From Aptenodytes patagonicus (Eukaryota > Chordata > Aves > Sphenisciformes > Spheniscidae): a stretch of 64,000 nucleotides of DNA. Of the stretch, positions 55,426 through 64,000 are shown piece after piece. The stretch is taken from contig NC_134953.1 in NCBI RefSeq assembly GCF_965638725.1, positions 42,554,454 through 42,618,453 of the forward strand. The letters run 5' to 3'. The translations under genes and the position numbers were made by a program. Numbering within the stretch: the first letter of the stretch is position 1; each line of letters starts with the position of its first letter. The notes under the pieces were generated by a model that had not been told where the DNA came from, did not search any database, and saw nothing but the letters and a program-made list of their open reading frames with translations.

Positions 55426-57430
55426 CATGCAAGCAGGGCATCCCTGGGATAGGGCCCCAAGCAGTGGGGGATCCCCCAGCTCAAAGACAGGTATCCACCT
55501 GCTGAACAGGCTCAGACAGATTTCAGTGGGTTGCCTGGCAGATCCAGAAAACTGCTCACTGAATGAAGCCCTCGGCTTTTCCTCTCAGCCGGGGCAGCCA
55601 CATGTCAGCACAAGTCCCTCTTGGCACGTCCTTCAGCTTGTGAGCACCCAGAGACCTTTGCTTTGCTATTTGGGGGTGAAAAGCTACTGCATATTCCCTG
55701 AGAGCACCCAGCACGTGTGATGGGTATCACCTCCCTGTGGCTCCATCCACCTATGTAAGGGTGGACTCCCAAACATGTGCACCTCACCAAGAGGCTCGCA
55801 GAGCATCCAAGGAGGCTGCTTCTACACCATCCACTCAGCCACCGCTGTGTCTCTGTCGGCACACTTTAAATAATGTCCAGTGCCTTCAGCACAACCAGCA
55901 CATGCACAGTCAATAATCAACAAAATCATAGCTGGAGCCAGGATGTGCTTTCCCCCACCAAGCAGGAGCTGAGAGATGCAGAGGGACCTGGGGACATGCA
56001 GGTGGGAAGGGATGGAGCCTGGGAAAATGCATCTCCAGGGCTGGACCTGCCCCTTGGCCAATGCAGCATGCTGCAGCCACACACCCCACTGCCCAGGCAG
56101 GAGGCTGCAATGGGACTGCTCTACCACTCACAGCCCAGCGTCCAGTGGACAACTGCCTCTCCTTGAAGTTAATGCTGTCTTTCCACCCTGCTGCTGACCT
56201 GTGGTGGTTTGCAAAATAGCTTCAGAGGGAGGGGGTTATTCGTGTGAGCAGTAAAATGATAAGGTAGCAATGGAGCTCAGCGCAGACTGCAGGAAACCTT
56301 GCTTATCCCCTGGTGACAAAGGAGGAAAGCAAACTGGAGACAGAGGTGCCCTGGGTTTTTTGGGTTGAGGGTTTTTTTTTCAGTAACAGACTTTACACTC
56401 TGCTACTGACAAACCAGAAAAGCCTGAGCTCAAGTGTTTTGCTAAATTAAACTCAACAGTTTAATGATGCACACACAAGAAGAAACATCTCACCTGCTCT
56501 ACATGAGAAGGAACACCAATAATCTTCATAACCAGCTGAAAAACGTGGAGGACTTGTGGAGGGGCTTATTTCTTCCCCTCCTGATCCTTCACAACTGCAG
56601 AGTGAAGAAAAGCAGCGTCAACCAGGGCATCAGGGTGATGCTGGCTGGCAGCAGCCTCTGGAGGTCTGTGATCCAACCTTGGCCCCCATCAGGGCCAACT
56701 TCACAGCTGCAGCAGGTTGTTGAAGGTCTGAAATAACAGCATGACTTATCAATGCATTGTAACAAAAGCAATGGAAACACACCTCTCACCCAGCCAAAGC
56801 AGCATAACTGTGACCAGTGGCATTACAGTTCATAACATGGATGGTGAGAGGGTTGGACCTTGCCAGACTGCTCTCTCCTATCCTCCCCGCAGAGTTCCTG
56901 CCCTGGGTGGCCGTGGCCAGGCTGTAGAACCACCTCATGAAGTGGCACCTCATGCTCAAGGAGAGGTGGACGACCATTTGGGTTTTTTAAATATATCAAA
57001 ACACTACACTTTCCGTGAGTGTTTGGGCAGATCATCTCCCTCACCAGTGCTTCCACAACACCCTCTGCTGCCCAGGCTTTCCCTTTTCCTTCAGAGAGCA
57101 CCATCCCATGGACAACAATCAGTCCAACACATCAGTGCTTACATGATCAGACAGCAGCTAGCTGAAGAGCAGGTAGCACTGAGAAATTTAGGAAAAAGTA
57201 CACGAGATTAAAGTGGCTTGGGGCAGGCAGTCTCCTCGGAGGCAGAGCCATGGCACCAAGGGGATGGGGCACTGTGAAGAGGGGAGGGCAAGGTCACTGG
57301 GATGCAGTGACCATGGTCTCCCAAGGCTGTGCACCTACCCCAGGGTCTTCCCAGAAGTGCTGATATCTCTACAAGAAGCCCCTCCAGGAGCAGGAGGCTT
57401 TGTAAATATTGCTGTCAAATTGATATAAAC
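55426..57430. other. Intergenic, nothing recognised
   Basis: About 2 kb with no supported exon, repeat family or RNA gene. A T-rich patch lies near 56360-56380. Confidence 0.5.
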
Positions 57431-60350
57431 AGAATAGACTATTTCAGTTGGAAGGGACCTACAATGATCATCTAGTCCAACTGCCTGACCACTTCAGAGA
57501 TGACCAAAAGTTAAAGCATGTTGTTAAGGGCATTGTCCAAATGCCTCTTAAACACTGACAGGCTTGGGGCGTCGACCACCTCTCTAGGAAGCCTGTTCCA
57601 GTGTTTGAACACCCTCTCAGTAAAGAAATGCTTCCTAATGTCCAGCCTGAACCTCCCCTGGTGCAGCTTTGAACCATTCCTACGCGTCCTGTCCCTGCGT
57701 CCCAGGGAGAAGAGATCAGCACCTCCCTCTCCACTTCCCCTCCTCAGGAAGCTGCAGAGAGCAATGAGGTTGCCCCTCAGCCTCCTTTTCTCCAGGCTAG
57801 ACAAACACGGAGTGCTCAGCTGCCCCTCATAGGACATTCCATCCAGCCCTTCACCAGCTTGGTTGCCCTCCTCTGGACACATTCGAATACCCTCACATCC
57901 TTCTTAAATTGTGGGGCCCAGAACTGCACACAATACTCAAGGTGAGGCCGCACCAATGCTGAATACAGCAGGACAATCCCCTCTCTTGACCGGCTGGCTA
58001 TGCTGTGTTTGATGCACCCCAGGATGCGGTTTGCCCTCTTGGCTGCCAGGGCACACCACTGACTCTTATTGAGCCTGCTGCCGACCAGCACCCCCAGATC
58101 CCTTTCTGCAGGGCTGCCCTCCAGCCACTCCTCTCCCAGTTTAGACTTGTGCCCAGTATTACTCCATCCTAGATGCAGAATCTGGCATATGAACTTGTTA
58201 AATTTCATCCCGTTAGTCATTGCCCAATGCTCTGATCTATCTAGCTCCTTCTGCAAGGCCTCTTGTCCCTCAAGAGTCAAGAGCACCTCCCAGTTTGGTA
58301 TTGTGAGCAAACTTGATAATGGTGCATTCAACTCCTGCATCCAGATTGTTGATAAAAATATTGAACAGCACTGGCCCTAGAATTGAGCCCTGAGGAACAC
58401 CGCTGGTCACCGGTCACCAGCCAGATGTAGCCCCATTCACTACAACCCTTTGAGCCCTGCTGTTCAGCCATTTCTTCACCCAGCACCCCATGAACCCACT
58501 CATCCCACATTTGGACAACTTGTCCAGAAGGATGCTGTGAAGGACAGTATCAAAAGCCTTACTAAAATCCAGAAAAATATATCCACTGCCTTCCCTTCAT
58601 CCACGAGGTGGGTGACCTTATCATAGAAGGATATCAAATTAGTTAAAGAGGACTTTCCCTTTGTGAACCCATCTTGACTGTACCTGATGATTGCATTATT
58701 CTTTAAATGTCTTTCAGTAGAACCCAGTATAATCTTCTCCATAATTTTTCCAGGAACTGAGGTTAAACTAACAGGTCCTTAGTTCCCTGGGTCTTCCCTC
58801 ACACCCTTTTTGTAGATTGGAATAACGTTGACTAGCTTCCAGTCAGCGGGGACCTCCCCAGACTCCCAAGACCTTTGATAGATGAACGAGAGGGGTCCTG
58901 CCATAACATCTGCTAGCTCCTTCAGAACTCTGGGATGAATCCCATCAGGCTCCAAAGACTTGTGAACATTCAGCTGATACAGCTGGTCCCTTACAATTTC
59001 CATGCCTACAAATGCAAAGTGACTGTTTCCACACTCATGGTCCTCCGACTCAGGGGACTGGGCAGCCCAAGGACTATCAGTATTATTAAAGACTGAGGCA
59101 AAAAAAGCATTGAGCACCTCCACTTTTTTCCTCATCCCTATTAGTCAGATGACCATCTTCAACAAGTATCCGTCCAATGTTTTCTTTAGACCTCCTCTTG
59201 CTATTAACATACTTTAAAAAGCCCTTCTTGTTGTCTGACACAACATTGGCCAGTTTCAACTCTAATTGAGCTTTGGCCTTTTTGTGTCTTCTCCCTGCAT
59301 ATGTGAGCCACAGCTCTGTAATCTTCCTGTGAAGCCTGACCTCGCTTCCAGAGATCGTACAAGCCCTTTTTCCTCTTGAGCTCCATGAGGAATTCCCTGT
59401 TCAGACAAGCTGGTCTTCTGCCCTGCTTGCTTGACTTAGGACATAGTGGAATTGCCTGCTCCTGTGCTTCTAAAAGGTGGTTCTTAAAAACTGACCAGCA
59501 CTCATGGACTTCTAAGCCCTCAAAAGCAGATTCTCAGGGGACTCTGCTAAATAGCTCCCTGAATAGCTTAACGTTTGCTCTCTTGAAATCCACGGTGACA
59601 ACTCTGCTGTCCTTTTTTCTCATTACACTGACAATTTTAAACTCAACCATTTCATGATCACTGTGGCCAAGACAGCCACCTACCATCACATCCCCACGAG
59701 TCCTTCTCTATTGACAAATAGCAAGTCTAGGAGGACATCTTTCCTAGTTGTCTCCCTGAGTACTTGTGACAAGAACTTATCTCCTACAAACTTCAAGAAT
59801 TTCCCAGATCTGCTCGTCACAGCTGTATGGTATTCCCAGCTGATATCTGGGAAGTTGAAATCTCCCATAAGGACAAAGGCTACCAATCCAGAGATTTCTC
59901 CTAATTGCCTATAGAATAACTCATCAGTGCTTACATCTCGGCTGGGCGATTGGTGGTAGACACCCACTACAACATCTGCTTTGTTTTCCATCCCCCTAAT
60001 CCTCACCCAAAGGTTCTCAATCACATCATTGCTAACTGTAAGGGCTGTACCATCAAACCTCTCCCTTACATATAGTGAGACACCTCCATCTCACCTGCCC
60101 TGCCTACCCTCCTGAACAGCCTGTAGCCCTCCATCCCAGCACTCCAGCCCTGGGACTCATTCCACCAAGTCTCACTAATACCAATGATATTGTAGCTCTG
60201 GGAACTGACCAATGCTTCCAGTTCATCCTGTTTCTCATACTGCGTGCATTGGTGTGCAACTCTTCCGTAGTGCCATGAAAATATTCCCAAGCGAGCCTGG
60301 GTAAGAAGGGTGTCTCCTTTCAGAGCAGACTGCAGCCCTCAGGTAAATTA
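57431..60350 (-). mobile_element. Long CR1 LINE copy, most of ORF2
   Basis: About 2.9 kb. The 3-prime end is at 57431 (reverse complement AGTTGGAAGGGACCTACAAT). Reading on the minus strand: endonuclease domain at 60290-59640 (YNIIGISETWWNES, VLMGDFNFPDISWEY, GHSDHEMVE), then reverse transcriptase ([32 protein letters not shown]) and the C-terminal [19 protein letters not shown] block. Frameshifts and stops break it into pieces. The catalytic FADD box reads FAHN. Only the very 5-prime end and ORF1 are missing. Inactive. Confidence 0.93.
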
Positions 60351-61149
60351 CATGTTCGCAGGAGGAAGGATTAGAGGGAGTGGCGATCTGTGACGCTCCC
60401 GAATGCGTGGAGCAGAGGGAATAATAGCCCGATGCGTGGTGGGCGAGAGCGGCATGCTCAGGCGGTGGGGACCTCCTGCTTGGCGGACATCAGGAAGAAA
60501 GGCACCGCGCTTCTTGTGCTGCAGCCCCTGGACCACGAAGGGTAATCCTTCCTCCTTGGGTGCCTCTGCCTTTGCACAGGCTGTCAGCGAGGGGCCATCC
60601 CTGGGGACAGCAGGAGAGAGCCATAGGTAGTTGAAAAGCTCCGTGGATTGGACGGCGGGGCTTCCCCGGGAGTCCTGAGCCCAAAGCAAAAAGTCATTTC
60701 TTCTTGCAGGAGGCGTGGTGGGAGCACTCAGGGGTCAGGACCGTGCTGCTGGTGGAAGAGCTTTCACCCTGCTGCGCCTCTGGGAGGTCACCGGGAGCTC
60801 TCAAGGTCTGCTGAGCTGAGGGACCCTTCACAAAGGGAATATTTTTACAGGTTGGCTGTTGGGAGGAAAGGGCCAACCTGGGCAAGGCTCTTCCCTTGAA
60901 TTTGCATGCTATTCTCCTGACGTTATGCCACAAAAATGCTTTCTATCTTTCCTTGCTTTTCTGAAAGGCTCAGTCTTAAAAGTAATGAGACCAGAGTCTC
61001 CTGGGGCTGGGCAGCTGGGGAAGGGCTGTGTTGAGTGTGTGTGGCTGCCGTCCTTGCTGTGCCTCCCACCTCTGCCTATGTGTCCCAGAGATCCACGTAC
61101 TCCTCAGGAGCATCCCGAGAACGATCTCTCAACCTCCTTTCCCCGGGGA
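60351..61149. other. Intergenic, nothing recognised
   Basis: Flank of the long CR1. GC-richer than its surroundings; no gene recognised. Confidence 0.5.
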
Positions 61150-61530
61150 AGGAGAGCCCCACAGGGATGTCGACAGCGACAGGTGATGCAACGAGGTGTC
61201 TCGGCGCCAAATCGCAGCCTGGAGGGTTCAGGGTGGAGGTGAGGTGGGGAACCCTTCTTCCCCCAGAGTGGGGAGCAGCCATGGGAGGTGGGGTGTCACC
61301 ATGGCTGCTCCCCATGGTGCAGCATGGGGCTGGCAGTGTTGCATGGGGCTGGTGTTGGTGCTCAGGGTGCTGCTGGGTGCATGGGGCACAGAGGGGTGCA
61401 TGGGGCCAGCCTAGCTCCCCATGGAGGGGGTGGGAGGGTCAGGGCTCTGCTGAGCCAAGCCACAGCCACCCCAGCCTCATGCTGGTGATACCACCTGTGA
61501 GCAGGAGGGTGGACAAAGGGTGTCCCAAGG
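61150..61530 (+). mobile_element. CR1 3-prime fragment with internal tandem expansion
   Basis: CAGGTGATGCAACGAGGTGT, GAGGTGGGGAACCCTTCTTC, GCCACAGCCACCCCAGCCTC and GGTGTCCCAAGGTCCCCTCC follow the CR1 3-prime end seen at 20.66-20.94 kb. Between about 61290 and 61430 it carries extra sequence with recurring GCATGGGGC units that the other copy lacks. Confidence 0.68.
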
Positions 61531-62600
61531 TCCCCTCCAGCAGAGCAGCAGTGCCTGTGTGATCCCCCACGTATCTGCTACAGGGACAGCAGAGGGAGCA
61601 GGTGGCTGTCTCCCCAGCTGCAAAACCACATCCTGTAGCATGGGAAGCCGGTTCCTCCAGCAGAAGAGTGAAGGGACAATGAGGGTTAGCTGGGAATTGA
61701 CAGAAACCTGCTCGCAGTTCTCCTTTCTTTCCCCAGGAAGATATTCTGCAGGGAAGCAATGGGGTGGATGCAAGATACCTAGCGCTGGCATCTGGCCGTG
61801 GTCGCTGCTTCCCGTGCAGCCCAGCACAGGCACATGCATTCAGCGGGGATTTGGCAGGGCTCCTTGCTGTGGGCTCCACACAATTTAACTATTTAAGCAT
61901 GTCACACAAGAGCTGAGGCAGTATTTCTGTTGCAAATTTGTTGTCTCCAACAAATAAAATGATAGTAAGATGGTTTGTGGTAGGAACATGCCAAAACAGA
62001 TACTTCAAAACCCTTCCCAGGAAAAACAGCAGGTCTCCTGGGACAGTATTTCACTCAGGTTTGCAAAAACAACTCAAGTGTGTCCCGGGGTCTCTTTCAG
62101 CCATAAGGAGAGCCCAACCAAATCGCATTATTTGATTTCATATTAAGAACAAAACCTCCGTGGTCCTGCAAGTTAAAATTGGGTGGTTTACTCTGGATTA
62201 GTTCAGCTATCAGTTTAACCAAATAATCTATTCTTCTGACTATCCGAGCCATCATTTTAAATGAATAGTCTATAATCACCCCCTCGAAAATCAGATTTGC
62301 CTAAGGCACATACAGCTGTAGACATACACATGCATTTTTCTGAATACAAGGATCTGATGGAGAATGTGTGATTAAAATGTGATGGAGTTTGGACTCTGGC
62401 ATTGTTCAAGATAAGCAAAATGAGCCATTTTTAGAACCAATTAGAGGATTTCAAATTTAAAATTATTTCACCTGTTGAGTGGTCAGATTGATATACTAAC
62501 AGAAGTGTAGTGCATGCCAAGTGAAGTGCGTGCAGTCCCTGGCTTCTGTGTCAGTACTGTCAATGTCTCTCACACTCATCATGTTGACAATGTTTTGCAG
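61531..62600. other. 5-prime flank of lipase unit D
   Basis: No exon recognised. An acceptor AG at 62599-62600, 6 nt before the unit D start codon, implies a noncoding first exon somewhere upstream in this stretch. Confidence 0.45.
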
Positions 62601-62606
62601 AGCACC

Positions 62607-63420
62607 ATGATGTGGCTGTTCATAACCATTGCTTATATAACGTGCATCAATGAAAAGTCAGATGCAAGCCCTGAGGTGTCCATGGATGTTGTAAGTCCTG
62701 ACTTCTCTCCCTTCTTTTCCTGCTTGGGCATGCAAGCTACCTATGCTGCCATAGTCTGGGCAGGAGCCATGGTCTCTGTGTGTGTATCTTCACCAGGGCT
62801 TTGTACCAGGGTTTTATTAGAGCTTTTGTCTCCCTGTGCTTACCTACATGGAGATTTATGGCAGACGTTTATGGGGGAGTTCGGTCCAAGTCAACAGGTT
62901 TGGTCAACGCAGCTGTCTCAGGCTTGGAGCTTCACTGTCATTGCTGCCCTGCTCTTCACAAACATTGATTGCAACATGAAAAGCGACAACGGGTCTTTCT
63001 TTACCAGACCTGCTCAGGGAGTGAGGAAAACTCACACCTGCCAAAAATTTTAGCTGAAGTAATGACATCACTGCAGCGTTGGTGGAAGGGATATTGGGAG
63101 GTCCCTACTCCACCCTCCTGCTGACAGCAGAAGTCATCACCACCAGCTCAAGGCGGCCACTGTTGGCTTCGCCCAGCCAAGCCCTAACACCCTCCAGGAT
63201 GGAGACCCCCACCTCCCTGGGGACCCATCCCACGCTGTCCTTCCCTTCCCACAGGGTGAAATTGTCCGCTACCATGGGTACCCCTACGAGGAGCATGAAG
63301 TGGTGACAGACGATGGCTATTACCTCACCATGCAGAGGATTCCTCACGGCAGAGACAACACAGGAAGCATGAGCACCTCCCACGAAGCAGAGGCACAGGG
63401 CTCCAGCATGTTCTGCCCCC
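62607..63420 (+). CDS. Acid-lipase family unit D, first two coding exons (partial)
   Basis: Exon 1 (62607-62690, 28 codons) starts [16 protein letters not shown], a signal peptide, and ends EVSMDV with a GTAAGT donor. Exon 2 starts at 63255 (CCCACAG acceptor) and has [20 protein letters not shown], the family N-terminal block. The usual end of this exon, 118 nt in, has no GT. The first good donor (GTAAGT at 63421) lies 48 nt further on, which keeps the phase and adds 16 residues ([16 protein letters not shown] region). The nucleophile, Asp and His exons lie beyond the window, so activity cannot be judged. No lesion is seen in the visible part. A reversed CR1 piece ends about 15 bp before the exon 2 acceptor. 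Confidence 0.82.
63077..63240 (-). mobile_element. CR1 3-prime fragment just upstream of unit D exon 2
   Basis: GGTGGAAGGGATATTGGGAG, CCACCCTCCTGCTGACAGCA and CCTCCAGGATGGAGACCCCC follow a CR1 3-prime end in reverse. It supplies most of the sequence just before the exon 2 acceptor at 63253-63254. Confidence 0.75.
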
Positions 63421-64000
63421 GTAAGTGCCACGAGAAGGTCTGGCTGGTCCAGGGACCCTGAGAGCTTTGCTGGGCTGGAGTAGGCCATGGTCAGGGCTGC
63501 CTCATCATGGGCTGGGTCCTCAAGGAGACAACTTTCCCTGTAGGATTAGCCTCAGAACCAGAAGAAATGCAGGTGCCCACCACGCCGACCTTCTTGAGAC
63601 CTTCCCATTCCCTCCTTCCCCTTCACACCAGATGAGCATGTGGCGAGGACGTACCTCGACATGGGGAGGATCTGCTCCAAAGAGGAAGGAAAAGATAAGG
63701 AGAATGAATGGGACAGAGAAATCTTGCCCCAGGTTTTACCCCAGCTCAAAGCCAGCCAGTGGAGCAGCAAAATGCCATTTGTCAGCAAAAAAACCCCCCA
63801 TGTGTCCAACCCAATGCCATCTCACCATTTCGGCTCCTTTCTGTTCTTCACTTGAACCGCTGTTTCAAAGTGGAGGGGATGATGCCCCATTCCTGGCAGG
63901 GTGTCCCTCTCCTGGAAAGCAGGAGGACTGGCGTATGAACATGGCAAATAAGTGTAAAAAGCCAGATTTCCATTCAGAACACTTTGTCCTCAGCTGTCCA
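63421..64000 (+). other. Unit D intron 2, runs off the window
   Basis: Begins with the GTAAGT donor. The third coding exon (the HGL oxyanion exon) is not seen before the window ends. Confidence 0.6.

Overview
This is a piece of bird nuclear genome. The interspersed repeats are mostly CR1 retrotransposons carrying the avian 3-prime tail, together with two solo LTRs of a family widespread in birds, and the genes are split into short exons with GT-AG introns. The gene order is that of vertebrate 10q23 (chicken chromosome 6): renalase (RNLS) on the minus strand, followed by a cluster of acid-lipase-family genes (LIPA/LIPF/LIPK/LIPM/LIPN type). There are no bacterial genes, no CRISPR array, and I recognised no tRNA or rRNA.

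Layout. The first four coding exons of RNLS lie at 2.75-5.71 kb (minus), with a CpG-rich promoter region and about 0.9 kb of CA-rich minisatellite upstream of the start codon. From 7.4 to 15.5 kb come CR1 copies and one solo LTR. Lipase unit A (plus, 16.5-22.7 kb) has all nine coding exons but two in-frame stops and a frameshift. Lipase unit B (plus, 31.9-37.5 kb) is heavily damaged. A very long composite microsatellite sits at 38.84-39.44 kb. Lipase unit C (minus, 44.40-40.16 kb) has nine coding exons that join into an open 394-residue protein. From 44.9 to 62.5 kb I find no recognisable gene, only CR1 copies, including one of about 2.9 kb at 57.4-60.35 kb, and unassigned sequence. Lipase unit D begins at 62.6 kb and runs off the window.

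Units B and C form a head-in inverted duplication. Their exons, several introns and the 5-prime flanks match in opposite orientation, around a centre of about 2.5 kb that holds the microsatellite. None of the three complete units keeps a complete, readable lipase catalytic apparatus. A has the GHSQG nucleophile but is interrupted. B has lost the nucleophile motif and has Cys in place of the catalytic His. C is open from end to end and keeps Asp and His, but has Ala in place of the catalytic Ser (GHAQG). C is therefore a candidate secreted or lysosomal pseudoenzyme, and is the most interesting observation here.

Limits: exon boundaries come from reading splice sites and family exon lengths by eye. 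Repeat boundaries are approximate, and no database search or alignment was run.
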